The translations under genes were made by a program, and so were the position numbers. Below the pieces are notes generated by a model. It ran no database searches. It had not been told where the DNA came from and worked only from the letters and a program-made list of their open reading frames with translations. From Janthinobacterium sp. 1_2014MBL_MicDiv (GTDB lineage Bacteria; Pseudomonadota; Gammaproteobacteria; Burkholderiales; Burkholderiaceae_D), in NCBI RefSeq assembly GCF_001865675.1, contig NZ_CP011319.1, positions 4,402,001 through 4,466,000 of the forward strand: 64,000 nt of DNA, read 5' to 3'. Numbering within the stretch: position 1 is the first letter of the stretch; each line of letters opens with the position of its first letter. This document shows, piece by piece, positions 15,049 to 23,340 of the stretch.

Positions 15049-16071
15049 TTAAATTGGCCAGAGCGGCGCTTCATCCATCAACGCCACCTGTTCACGCAAT
15101 TCCAGGATGCGGTCCTGCCAGTAGCGCTGCGTGTTAAACCACGGGAAGGCGACGGGGAAGGCCGGATCGTCCCAGCGGCGCGCCAGCCAGGCCGAATAGT
15201 GGATCAGGCGCAGCGTGCGCAGCGCTTCGACCAGGTACAGCTGGCGCGGATCGAAATCGCAGAAGTCCTCATAGCCGGCCAGGATGTCGCTCATCTGGCG
15301 CACCATGTCGCCCCGCTCGCCCGACAGCATCATCCACAGGTCCTGGATGGCCGGTCCCATGCGGCTGTCGTCGAAGTCGACGAAATGCGGGCCGGCGTCC
15401 GTCCACAGCACGTTGCCGCCATGGCAATCGCCATGCAGGCGCAGCACGGCGACGTCGCCGGCGCGGTCGTAGCAGCGCCTGACGCCGTCGAGCGCCTGCT
15501 GCGCCACGCTGGCATACGCGGCCAGCAGCTCGGGCGGAATAAAGTCGTTCGCCAGCAGGAAGTCGCGCGGCTCGACGCCGAAGGTGGCCGGATCGAGCGC
15601 CGGACGCTCCTTGTACGCGGACAGGCCGCCGACGGCGTGGATGCGGCCGATGAAACGCCCTATCCATTCCAGCGTGAGCGGGTCGTCGAGTTCGGGCGCC
15701 CGTCCGCCATGGCGGGGGAAGACGGCAAAGCGGAAGCCCTGGAACTGGTGCAGGGTGCGGCCGTCGATGGCCAGCGCGGGCACGACGGGAATTTCGCGCT
15801 CGACCAGTTCGGACACGAACGCGTGTTCTTCCAGGATGGCGGCGTCGCTCCAGCGCTCGGGGCGGTAAAACTTCGCCACCAGCGGCGCGCTGTCCTCGAT
15901 GCCCACCTGGTAGACGCGGTTTTCATAGCTATTGAGCGCCAGCAGGCGGCCATCGCCGCGCAGGCCCACGCTATCGAGGGCATCGAGCACGCAGTCGGGG
16001 CTCAGTGCGGAGAAAGGATGGACGGGCCGGGCGTCCTCGTGCGGCTGGTTTTCATTGTGCATAAGCGACAT
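15049..16071 (-). CDS. srkA: Stress response kinase A (YihE/SrkA)
   Basis: Cytoplasmic Ser/Thr protein kinase of the aminoglycoside-phosphotransferase fold, linked in Escherichia coli to survival of oxidative and envelope stress. Family blocks are LNSYENRVYQ (residues 46-55), VAKFYRPERW (65-74), the catalytic loop HGDCHGGN (213-220) and the metal-binding DFDD (232-235). Length is 340 residues if it starts at 16071, close to the 328 of E. coli SrkA. An in-frame extension to 16257 is polar, Ser/Cys-rich and overlaps the divergent gene, so I reject it; the ATG at 16062 is an alternative. No clear ribosome site is seen at either, so the start is uncertain by three residues. Confidence 0.9.
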   Translation of the reverse strand: MSLMHNENQPHEDARPVHPFSALSPDCVLDALDSVGLRGDGRLLALNSYENRVYQVGIEDSAPLVAKFYRPERWSDAAILEEHAFVSELVEREIPVVPALAIDGRTLHQFQGFRFAVFPRHGGRAPELDDPLTLEWIGRFIGRIHAVGGLSAYKERPALDPATFGVEPRDFLLANDFIPPELLAAYASVAQQALDGVRRCYDRAGDVAVLRLHGDCHGGNVLWTDAGPHFVDFDDSRMGPAIQDLWMMLSGERGDMVRQMSDILAGYEDFCDFDPRQLYLVEALRTLRLIHYSAWLARRWDDPAFPVAFPWFNTQRYWQDRILELREQVALMDEAPLWPI

Positions 16072-16165
16072 TGTAAGGCGCGCGCGGGCCGCGGGTGCAA
16101 ACACTTCGGTGATGAAGCGCCGCAAGGCGTATACTGGCAGCTTACATTCAATCAAAGAGCAAGCC

Positions 16166-16864
16166 ATGCAACTCGAACAGCCATTATCAGAAAAAGAATT
16201 TGACGAATTAGACCAATTCCTGTTGTCGGACCGGTGCTCCGAAGACGCCATGACCATGGATATGCTGCACGGCTATCTGACGGCCGTGGCCATCGGCCCG
16301 GAACCGATCATGCCGGCCGAGTGGTTGCCGCGCGTGTGGGGCGAAGATGCCGAAGATGCACCGAAATTCAAGAACAGCAAGGAAGAAGAGCGCATCGTCA
16401 ACCTGATCATGCGCTTCATGAACGAAGTGCTGGTGACGTTTGAAGTGGCACCGAAGGAATTCGAGGCCCTGTTCGTCGAGCACGACTACGAAGGCCAGAC
16501 CCTGATCGATGCCGAAGCCTGGTGCTGGGGCTTCTGGGACGGCATGGAACTGCGTCCTGGCTCGTGGAACGAGATCTGGGATTCCGAAGTGGCCGAGCTG
16601 ATGCAGCCGATCTACCTGCTGGGCGCCGACGAAATCAAGGAAGAAGAACTGAAACTGGTGGAAGACCCGGTCAAGGCGCACAAGCTGGCGCAGGAACTGG
16701 AAGCGAACCTGCCAGCCATCCACCGTTTCTGGGTGCCGCGCCGCAAGGCTCCCGTGCAAACCCTGAAACGTGACGAGCCGAAAGTGGGCCGCAACGACGA
16801 ATGCCCTTGCGGCAGCGGCAAGAAGTTCAAGAAATGCTGCGGCGCCGACGGCGCTGCGGAATAA
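16166..16864 (+). CDS. UPF0149 (YecA/YgfB) protein with SEC-C zinc motif
   Basis: Protein of 232 residues. The N-terminal 170 residues are the all-helical UPF0149 domain (SDRCSEDAMTMDMLHGYLTA, WCWGFWDGM). The C-terminal tail is a SEC-C zinc-binding motif, GRNDECPCGSGKKFKKCCG, as in SecA and YecA. This combination is typical of YecA-like proteins thought to act with the protein translocation system; the exact role is not settled. It is divergent from srkA with 94 bases between the starts. The ATG at 16166 was chosen because it has an AAAGAG upstream and begins the conserved domain. Confidence 0.9.
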   Translation: MQLEQPLSEKEFDELDQFLLSDRCSEDAMTMDMLHGYLTAVAIGPEPIMPAEWLPRVWGEDAEDAPKFKNSKEEERIVNLIMRFMNEVLVTFEVAPKEFEALFVEHDYEGQTLIDAEAWCWGFWDGMELRPGSWNEIWDSEVAELMQPIYLLGADEIKEEELKLVEDPVKAHKLAQELEANLPAIHRFWVPRRKAPVQTLKRDEPKVGRNDECPCGSGKKFKKCCGADGAAE

Positions 16865-16885
16865 TCGCGCCCTGATGCAATCGTG

Positions 16886-16910
16886 ATGCGCCGGCGCCCT
16901 GCCGGCGCAT
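16886..16910 (+). terminator. Perfect hairpin after the YecA-like gene
   Basis: ATGCGCCGGC and GCCGGCGCAT pair perfectly around GCCCT, 22 bases after the stop. No T tract follows. It separates the gene from the promoter of the downstream lysR gene. Confidence 0.4.
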
Positions 16911-16947
16911 GCCTGCCGTGCCGGCCCGCCGTCACCGATGCTGGCGC

Positions 16948-16953
16948 TATAAT
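16948..16953 (+). promoter_or_regulatory. -10 box of the LysR gene (leaderless?)
   Basis: A perfect TATAAT ends six bases before the ATG at 16960. Transcription would start at or very near the A of the ATG, giving an mRNA with no leader. No good -35 box lies at the expected distance, so confidence is moderate. Confidence 0.45.
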
Positions 16954-16959
16954 CGCCGC

Positions 16960-17868
16960 ATGAAACTCCCTGACCTGAATCTGCTCGTCGCCCTCGACAT
17001 CCTGCTCGAGGAAGGCAGCGCCGTGGCCGCCGCGCGGCGCATGAACTTGAGCGCGCCGGCCATGAGCCGCACCCTGGCGCGCATCCGCGACGCCATCGGC
17101 GACCCCGTCCTCGTGCGCTCCGGCCGCGGCCTGACGCCCACCCCGCGCGCGCTGGAGTTGCGCGAACAGGTGCGCGGCGTGGTGGAACAGGCGCACGCCG
17201 TCTTCACCTCGGGCCGCGAAATCGACCTGCGCACGCTGGAGCGCACCTTCAGCCTGCGCGCCAACGACGTGTTTGTCGGCGCCTATGGCGGCAAGCTGCG
17301 CGACCTGCTAGCCCGCCATGCGCCCAACACGGTGCTGCGCTTCGTGCCCGAAGGCGATGGCGAGACGGATGGCGACGCCCTGCAGGCGGGCCGCATCGAC
17401 CTGTACATCAGCTCCATGCGCAATTTCGCGCCCGACATCAAGCTGCAGCACCTGTTTACCACCTCGTTCGTCGGCATCGCGCGCGCCGGCCATCCCGTGT
17501 TTGACGGCCCCGTCGACCTGGCCCGCTTCACGGCCTACGACCATATCAGCGTCTCGCGCCGGGGCCTGGCGCGCGGCCCCTTCGACACGACGCTGGCCGA
17601 GCGGGGGCACGCGCGCCGCGTCTCGCTGATCACCGCCAATTTTCACTCGGCCATCTTCGCCGTCGCAGATTCCGACCTGATCCTGCCGCTGATGCCGCGC
17701 CACATGCTGCCCATCGTCGAACGCCTGGGCCTGAAACTGCGCCCGTTCGAACTGCCGCTGCCCGTCGACAGCGTGGAAATCGTGCAAGCCTGGCACCCGC
17801 GCCTGGACAACGACCACGCGCACAAATGGCTGCGGCGCATGCTGAAGGACGTCTGCGGCGAGGAATGA
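16960..17868 (+). CDS. LysR family transcriptional regulator
   Basis: DNA-binding regulator of 302 residues. The winged helix-turn-helix is residues 1-60 (PDLNLLVALDILLEEGSAV, SAPAMSRTLARIRDAIGDPV) and the effector-binding domain runs from about 90 to 300. The NodD/PcpR-like start (LNLL) and LVRSGRGLTPTPRA block are visible. The next gene downstream, in the same direction, is an EmrB-type efflux pump, and a perfect LysR-type palindrome lies between the two, so this protein probably controls that pump in response to a toxic compound. No ribosome site precedes the ATG, fitting a leaderless mRNA. Confidence 0.9.
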   Translation: MKLPDLNLLVALDILLEEGSAVAAARRMNLSAPAMSRTLARIRDAIGDPVLVRSGRGLTPTPRALELREQVRGVVEQAHAVFTSGREIDLRTLERTFSLRANDVFVGAYGGKLRDLLARHAPNTVLRFVPEGDGETDGDALQAGRIDLYISSMRNFAPDIKLQHLFTTSFVGIARAGHPVFDGPVDLARFTAYDHISVSRRGLARGPFDTTLAERGHARRVSLITANFHSAIFAVADSDLILPLMPRHMLPIVERLGLKLRPFELPLPVDSVEIVQAWHPRLDNDHAHKWLRRMLKDVCGEE

Positions 17869-17882
17869 GGCTGGCCGAATAG

Positions 17883-17897
17883 TTGCGTCAGACGCAA
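17883..17897. promoter_or_regulatory. LysR-type operator palindrome
   Basis: TTGCGTC-A-GACGCAA is a perfect 15-base palindrome with the T-N11-A form of LysR binding sites. It is centred about 65 bases before the predicted start of transcription of the efflux operon, the usual place for the LysR recognition site. Confidence 0.65.
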
Positions 17898-17919
17898 TCG
17901 AGCATTCCTCAATGATCAA

Positions 17920-17948
17920 TTTTCACAACATTAAGCGCTGCCTATACT
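17920..17948 (+). promoter_or_regulatory. Promoter of the efflux operon
   Basis: TTTTCA (17920-17925) and TATACT (17943-17948) with 17 bases between them. A weak -35 box fits a promoter that needs an activator such as the upstream LysR protein. Confidence 0.5.
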
Positions 17949-17980
17949 GCGTGGACTGATTCTCGTCCACGGAGTTCCCT

Positions 17981-19537
17981 GTGTCTGCTGTACCGCTATC
18001 CGGCGCCGTCCCTGCGGCCGCGCCGCCCCCTCCCTCCCCTGCCGCGCCAGCGGCGCCGCCCGCACCGGCCGTCTTTGGCCTGCGCCTGGCGACCGGCCTG
18101 GCCGGCGTGCTGCTGGCCGTGCTGGTCTCCGGCCTGAATGAAAACATCACCAAGATCGCGCTGGCCGACATCCGCGGCGCGATGGGCATTGCGCGCGACG
18201 ATGCCAGCTGGCTCGTCGCCCTGTATGCGGCCGCCTCGGTCTCCGCCATGGCCTTCGCGCCATGGTGCTCCGTCACCTTCTCGCTGCGGCGCATCACCCT
18301 GGCCGCCATCGTCACCTGCATGGCCGCCGGCGTGCTATGCCCGTTCGCACCCAACCTGTCCGTGCTGATCGTGCTGCGCGTGGTGCAGGGCGCGGCCGGC
18401 GGCGCGCTGCCGCCCATGCTGATGACGGTGGCGCTGCGCTTCCTGCCGCCCAACATCAAGCTGTATGGCCTGGGCGGCTACGCCCTGAGCGCCACCTTCG
18501 GCCCCAGCCTGGGCACGCCGCTGGCCGCCTTCTGGACCGAATACCTGGGCTGGCAATGGGCGTTCTGGCAAATCGTCCCGGGCAGCATCGCCGCCCTGCT
18601 GATGGTGTCCTGGGGCTTGCCGCAAGACCCGCTGCGCCTGGAGCGCCTGCGCCAGTTCGACTGGCGCGGCCTGCTGCTTGGCCTGCCCGCCATCAGCATG
18701 CTGGTGGTCGGCCTGCTGCAGGGCGAACGCCTGGACTGGTTCCATTCGCCGCTGATCTGCGTGCTGCTGGGCGGCGGCGTCGCCCTGCTGGTCCTGTTCT
18801 TCATCAACGAATGGTCGCATCCGCTGCCCTTCTTCAAGCTGCAACTGCTGTCGCGGCGCAACCTCAGCCACGCCCTGCTGACCCTGGGCGGCGTGCTGTT
18901 CGTGCTGCTGGCCGTGATCCTGATTCCCTCGTCCTACCTGGCGCAGGTCCATGGCTACCGCCCCTTGCAGACGGCGCCCGTGATGCTGATGGTGGCGCTG
19001 CCGCAACTGATCGCCCTGCCGCTGGTGGCCGCCCTGTGCAATATCCGCGCCGTCGACTGCCGCTGGGTGCTGGCCATCGGCCTGGGCCTGCTGGCGCTGG
19101 CGTGCGTGCTCGGCGCGCGCATGTCGCCGGACTGGATACGCACGCACTTTTACCTGCTGCAGGCGATGCAGATCTTCGCCCAGCCCATGGCCGTGATTCC
19201 CTTGCTGCTGCTGGCCACCACGGGCCTGGCGCCGCAGGACGGGCCGTTCGCCTCGGCCTGGTTCAACACCATCAAGGGCATGTCGGCCGTCGTCGCCGGC
19301 GCCGTGCTCGACGCGCTGATCACGCGCCGCAACCACTTTCACTCGACGGTGCTGAGCGAACGCCTGGGCAACCTGCCCGAGGGCGTCGACATGGCCGGCC
19401 TGGGTGCGCGCATGCATGCGCAGGTGGTCACCCTGACCTCGTCCGACCTGTACCTCACGGTGGCCGCCATCGCGCTGGCCATGATCGTGATCATTCCCAT
19501 CATGCCGACGCGCGTCCATCCGCCGCGCGCCGCCTGA
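17981..19537 (+). CDS. DHA2-type MFS multidrug efflux pump (EmrB-like)
   Basis: Inner-membrane drug/proton antiporter of 518 residues, standard for 14-helix DHA2 pumps. A Pro/Ala-rich N-terminal tail of about 35 residues precedes the first helix. Antiporter-type features include LNENITKIALADIRGAMGI in helix 1 and its loop, and RVVQGAAGGALPPML in the helix 4-5 region. Start is GTG at 17981 with ACGGAG upstream. With the following HlyD and NodT genes it would form an envelope-spanning EmrAB-TolC-like pump. Substrate unknown; the linked LysR suggests an aromatic or similar inducer. Confidence 0.9.
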   Translation: MSAVPLSGAVPAAAPPPPSPAAPAAPPAPAVFGLRLATGLAGVLLAVLVSGLNENITKIALADIRGAMGIARDDASWLVALYAAASVSAMAFAPWCSVTFSLRRITLAAIVTCMAAGVLCPFAPNLSVLIVLRVVQGAAGGALPPMLMTVALRFLPPNIKLYGLGGYALSATFGPSLGTPLAAFWTEYLGWQWAFWQIVPGSIAALLMVSWGLPQDPLRLERLRQFDWRGLLLGLPAISMLVVGLLQGERLDWFHSPLICVLLGGGVALLVLFFINEWSHPLPFFKLQLLSRRNLSHALLTLGGVLFVLLAVILIPSSYLAQVHGYRPLQTAPVMLMVALPQLIALPLVAALCNIRAVDCRWVLAIGLGLLALACVLGARMSPDWIRTHFYLLQAMQIFAQPMAVIPLLLLATTGLAPQDGPFASAWFNTIKGMSAVVAGAVLDALITRRNHFHSTVLSERLGNLPEGVDMAGLGARMHAQVVTLTSSDLYLTVAAIALAMIVIIPIMPTRVHPPRAA

Positions 19538-19575
19538 ATCTTCACCCCCGCTTTACTCCACGAAAGAGCATCACC

Positions 19576-20655
19576 ATGAATATCCCCATCCTGCGCTCGC
19601 GCGCATTCCTCCTCGGCCTGGCCTTGCTGGCCTGCGCCCTTGCCTATGGCGCCTGGCAGCTGCTGTTTGTCCGCAGCGAAGAACAGATGACCGACGACGC
19701 CTTTGTCAGCGCCGACTACACCGTCCTCTCCCCCAAGGTGGGCGGCATCGTGCAACAGGTGCTGGTGGAAGACAACCAGGCTGTCAAGGCGGGCCAGCTG
19801 CTGGTGCGCATCGACGACCGCGACTACCAGGCGGCCGTCGCCTCGGCCCGCGCCGACGTGGCCGGCGCCGAAGCGCAGCTGGGCAATGCCCGCGGCACCC
19901 TGCAGCGCCAGCAATCGGTGATCGAACAGGCCACCACCCTCGTCGAGGCCAACCTGGCCGAGCAAAAGCTGGCGAAACAGGAACTGGAACGCTCGCAGCA
20001 CCTGGCAGGCCAGGGCGCGGGCAGCGTGCAGAACGCGCAGCAGGCGCAATCGCGCTTCGACGTGAGCCAGGCCCGCGTGGCGCAAAACCGCGCCGCCCTC
20101 GTCTCCGCGCGCAAGCAGACGGAGATTCTGCAGGCGCAGCAAGGCGCCGCCGAAGCGGCCCTGCTGCGCGCCCGCGCCGGCCTGCAGCGGGCCGGGCTCG
20201 ACCTGTCGCACACGCAGCTGCTGGCCCCCATCGACGGTGTCATCGGACGCCGCGCCGTGCGCGTGGGCGCCCTCGTCAACCCGGGCGCCAGCCTGATGGC
20301 CGTGGTGCCGTTGAACCGCACCTTCGTCGTCGCCAATCTGCAGGAAACCCAGCTGACCCACGTGCGCCGCGGCCAGAGCGCCAGCATCACGGTCGACGCC
20401 TATCCGGGCGCCCCCCTGCGCGGCACCGTGCACAGCATCGCACCGGCCACCGGCGTCACGTTTGCCGCCATCGCGCCGGAAAACGCCACCGGCAATTTCA
20501 CCAAGGTGGTGCAGCGCATCCCCGTCAGGATCGCGCTCGATCCCGGCCAGGACGGCGACAGCCGCCTGCGCGTGGGCATGTCGGCCGAAGTGCGCATCGA
20601 TACGGCCATCCGCTATCAAAATCCGCAACAGGTCAGCCAGGTGAGCGCGCGATGA
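19576..20655 (+). CDS. HlyD/EmrA-type membrane fusion protein
   Basis: Periplasmic adaptor of 359 residues anchored by one N-terminal helix (residues about 10-31). It contains a split biotinyl-lipoyl domain (VGGIVQQVLVEDNQAVKAG and LSHTQLLAPIDGVIGRRAV) around a long helical hairpin (about 85-205), then beta-barrel strands to the end. It bridges the EmrB-like pump and the NodT-type channel. The ATG at 19576 follows AAAGAG; an earlier frame extension lies inside the MFS gene and is rejected. Stop overlaps the next start by ATGA, so translation is probably coupled. Confidence 0.92.
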   Translation: MNIPILRSRAFLLGLALLACALAYGAWQLLFVRSEEQMTDDAFVSADYTVLSPKVGGIVQQVLVEDNQAVKAGQLLVRIDDRDYQAAVASARADVAGAEAQLGNARGTLQRQQSVIEQATTLVEANLAEQKLAKQELERSQHLAGQGAGSVQNAQQAQSRFDVSQARVAQNRAALVSARKQTEILQAQQGAAEAALLRARAGLQRAGLDLSHTQLLAPIDGVIGRRAVRVGALVNPGASLMAVVPLNRTFVVANLQETQLTHVRRGQSASITVDAYPGAPLRGTVHSIAPATGVTFAAIAPENATGNFTKVVQRIPVRIALDPGQDGDSRLRVGMSAEVRIDTAIRYQNPQQVSQVSAR

Positions 20656-22094
20656 AGACACTGGTATTCATGGCAGCCCTCGGCCTGGCCGGCTGCGGCA
20701 CGGTGGGCAGCGACTTCCAGCGCCCGCAAGCGCCGCTGGGCCAGCAATGGCGCCAGGCGGACGATGCCCGCTTCGCCGCGCAGCAGGACGCCGACGTCGA
20801 ACGGCGCTGGTGGGATGCGTTCGGCGACGCGACCCTGTCGTCGCTGGTGCAGCGCGCCGCCAGCAGCAACCTCGACGTGCTGGCGGCAGCCAGCCGGCTG
20901 GAGCAAAGCCGCGCCGCGCGCGGCGTGGCCGGCGCCGCGCAAGGCCCGGCGCTGGGCGCGAATGGCAGCTACGGCCGCGCGCGCAACAGCGCGCAAGGCT
21001 TGAGCGACCCGTCGCGCCACAATGGGCAGTCCGCCTACAACCTATGGCAAAGCAACCTCGACGCGGCCTGGGAACTGGACCTGTGGGGCCGCGTGCGGCG
21101 CGAAGTGGAAGCGGCCGACGCCCGCGTCGACGTGGCCGTGGAGGCCGGGCGCGGCGTGCTGCTGGCCGTGCTGGCCGAAACGGCGCGCGACTACATCGAA
21201 CTGCGCGGCGCGCAGCAAACGCTGGCCATCACGGAAAAACTGCTGGCCATCGCGCGCCACACGCTGGAATTGACGCGCATCCGCCTGCGCGAAGGCGTGA
21301 CGACGGAACTCGACGTGGCCGAAGCGGCCGCCCATGTGGCCACCATCGAGGCGCGCCTGCCGCCGCTGCAGCAGCGCGAAGCGCGCCTGGCCAATGCCCT
21401 CAGCCTGCTGCTGGCGCTGCCGCCGCAAGCCTTGCAGGCCGAACTGGCCGCCAGCGGTGACATTCCCGCCATGGCAGCGCAGGTACAGCTGGGCGTGCCG
21501 AGCGGCCTGGCCGAGCGCCGCCCCGACATCCGTCGCGCCGAAGCGCAGCTGCATGCGGCCACCGCCACCACCGGCGTGGCGCACGGCGACTTTTATCCGC
21601 GCATCACGCTGTCGGGCAGCGTCGGCCTGCAAGCCATGCAGCTGGGCGACATCGGCTGGGACGCCAAACGCTTTGCCATCGGCCCCGGCTTCAGCGTGCC
21701 CCTGTTCGATGGCGGCCGCCTGCGCGGCAACCTGCAATTGCGCGAGGCGCAGCAGCAGGAAGCGGCCATCGCCTACCGCCAGACGGTGCTGGCCGCCTGG
21801 CACGAGGTGGAAGACGCGCTGTCCGGCTACCAGGCCAATGCTCGCCGCCAGGCCAGTCTCGACGAGGCGGTGCGCCAGGGCCGGCGCGCCTTGTCCAGCG
21901 CGGAACTGCAATACCGCCAGGGCGGCACGGACCTGATCAACGTGCTGCACGTGCAAAACACCCTGATCAACAACGAGGCGGCGCTGGTCGACAGCCGCGC
22001 CACCGCATCGCTGTCGCTGGTCCAGGTCTACAAGGCGCTGGGCGGCGGCTGGCAGGCATTCCCACTCACTAGCGCACAAGGAAACACACCATGA
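20652..22094 (+). CDS. NodT family outer-membrane efflux lipoprotein
   Basis: TolC-like outer-membrane channel of 480 residues. Lipoprotein signal MKTLVFMAALGLAGC with lipobox LAGC (Cys15). Two outer-membrane-factor repeats are visible, with WWDAFGDATLSSLVQRA near residue 52, LAERRPDIRRAEAQLHAA near residue 286 and DLINVLHVQNTLIN near the end. It completes the tripartite pump with the two preceding genes and overlaps the next gene by ATGA. Confidence 0.92.
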   Translation: MKTLVFMAALGLAGCGTVGSDFQRPQAPLGQQWRQADDARFAAQQDADVERRWWDAFGDATLSSLVQRAASSNLDVLAAASRLEQSRAARGVAGAAQGPALGANGSYGRARNSAQGLSDPSRHNGQSAYNLWQSNLDAAWELDLWGRVRREVEAADARVDVAVEAGRGVLLAVLAETARDYIELRGAQQTLAITEKLLAIARHTLELTRIRLREGVTTELDVAEAAAHVATIEARLPPLQQREARLANALSLLLALPPQALQAELAASGDIPAMAAQVQLGVPSGLAERRPDIRRAEAQLHAATATTGVAHGDFYPRITLSGSVGLQAMQLGDIGWDAKRFAIGPGFSVPLFDGGRLRGNLQLREAQQQEAAIAYRQTVLAAWHEVEDALSGYQANARRQASLDEAVRQGRRALSSAELQYRQGGTDLINVLHVQNTLINNEAALVDSRATASLSLVQVYKALGGGWQAFPLTSAQGNTP

Positions 22095-22522
22095 AACCCG
22101 ACACCGCCCTCTTTGCCATCCACGACGTCAGCGATTTTCCCATCGTGCGCTTTCGTCCCGAAACGGCCGTCACCGGCTATGCGCCGCTGTGGGAAAACGA
22201 CATGGACGCCCTGCTGCGCCATGGCGTGCCGTTCGTCATGCTGTTCGAAGCCGAGCGCAGCGACGAAGCGCACGTCGACCGCAAGCGGCGCGGCCTGTGG
22301 CTCAAGCATAACAAGATGGCGCTGGCCGCCATTTGCCGGGGCCTGGTCTCGGTCGAAGCCGATGCGCAGGAGCGCGCGCGCCTGCAGGCGATGGCGGCCG
22401 GCGCCATGAAAGCCTTCGGCATCGTGCAGGAAGTGGCGGCCACGCGCGAAGAAGCGGACGCGCTGATGGTCTGGCTGCTGGGCAGCGGCAGGATGGCGCG
22501 GCCGCGCGCGGCGGCCGAATAG
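22091..22522 (+). CDS. Uncharacterised 143-residue protein of the efflux operon
   Basis: Soluble protein with no signal peptide or membrane helix and no motif I can assign. The N-terminal half is alpha/beta-like (AIHDVSDFPIVRF, RHGVPFVMLFEAERSDEAH) and the C-terminal half is helical and Ala-rich. It starts by ATGA overlap at the end of the NodT gene, so it belongs to the operon and is probably translated with it. Its place suggests a job in handling or sensing the exported compound, but this is only inference. It converges on the haem operon with 10 bases between the stops. Confidence 0.7.
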   Translation: MKPDTALFAIHDVSDFPIVRFRPETAVTGYAPLWENDMDALLRHGVPFVMLFEAERSDEAHVDRKRRGLWLKHNKMALAAICRGLVSVEADAQERARLQAMAAGAMKAFGIVQEVAATREEADALMVWLLGSGRMARPRAAAE

Positions 22523-22532
22523 ACACGCACTG

Positions 22533-23330
22533 TCAGGCGCGCAGGCGGCGCACGGCGCTGGCGCGCCTCGCCGGTATCACGCAGACGTCGCCTTCGCTGT
22601 TGGTGGCCGTCGTCAGCGCGATGCCGTACAGCGCCGCCAGCGCGGGAACCGCCGCCGCATCGCTGGCGATATCGGCGGTCAGCTGGCCCGAACGCACCAG
22701 CAGCAGCCGCTCAAAGCCCAGCAAGGCGTGATTGATATCGTGCAGGATGGCGATGACGGCGTGGCCGCGCGCCGCGCAAAACTGCTGCAGGCTTTCCAGC
22801 AGGTCGAACTGCAGGCCGGGATCGAGGGCCGCCAGCGGCTCGTCGACCAGTATCAGCCCGTTTTCCACGTCCCACATCTGCGCGAAGATGCGCGCCAGCT
22901 GCACCCTGGCCTGCTCGCCGCCGGACATGGTGTCCATGCTCCGGCCCAGCAGATGCGAGGCGTGCGCCAGGGCGGCAGCGTCCCGCACGATGCGCTCCAG
23001 CTGCGGGTCGGCCAGGCGCGCCACCCGTCCCAGGCCGATCACCAGGTCCGACAACAAGCCGAAGGCCACGTGCGAGCCTTGCGGCAGCACGGCGCGGCGC
23101 AAAGCCAGTTCGGCCAGCGGCCACTGCGCCAGCGCACGGCCGGCAAACGCCACCTGCCCCGCCTGCGGCCGCAATTCGCGCGCCATCAGTTTGAGCAGGG
23201 TCGACTTGCCCGCGCCGCTGGGGCCGAGGATGGCGACCCGCTCGCCGGCGTGGACCTGCACATTGAAGGGGCCGAAGTACTGCTGGCCCAGTTTCGTGGT
23301 GGCGAACGTCAATTCCAGTAACGGCGTCAT
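22533..23330 (-). CDS. hmuV: Haem ABC transporter ATP-binding protein
   Basis: Cytoplasmic ATPase of 265 residues that powers haem import. Walker A GPSGAGKST (36-44), signature MSGGEQARVQLARI, and Walker B GLILVDEPLAALD with the H-loop AILHDINHAL are all present. It is the last gene of hmuS-hmuT-hmuU-hmuV, ten bases after the permease stop. The gene order and the HmuS partner make haem the likely substrate rather than a ferric siderophore or cobalamin. Confidence 0.92.
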   Translation of the reverse strand: MTPLLELTFATTKLGQQYFGPFNVQVHAGERVAILGPSGAGKSTLLKLMARELRPQAGQVAFAGRALAQWPLAELALRRAVLPQGSHVAFGLLSDLVIGLGRVARLADPQLERIVRDAAALAHASHLLGRSMDTMSGGEQARVQLARIFAQMWDVENGLILVDEPLAALDPGLQFDLLESLQQFCAARGHAVIAILHDINHALLGFERLLLVRSGQLTADIASDAAAVPALAALYGIALTTATNSEGDVCVIPARRASAVRRLRA

Positions 23331-23340
23331 GCGCGTCCTT

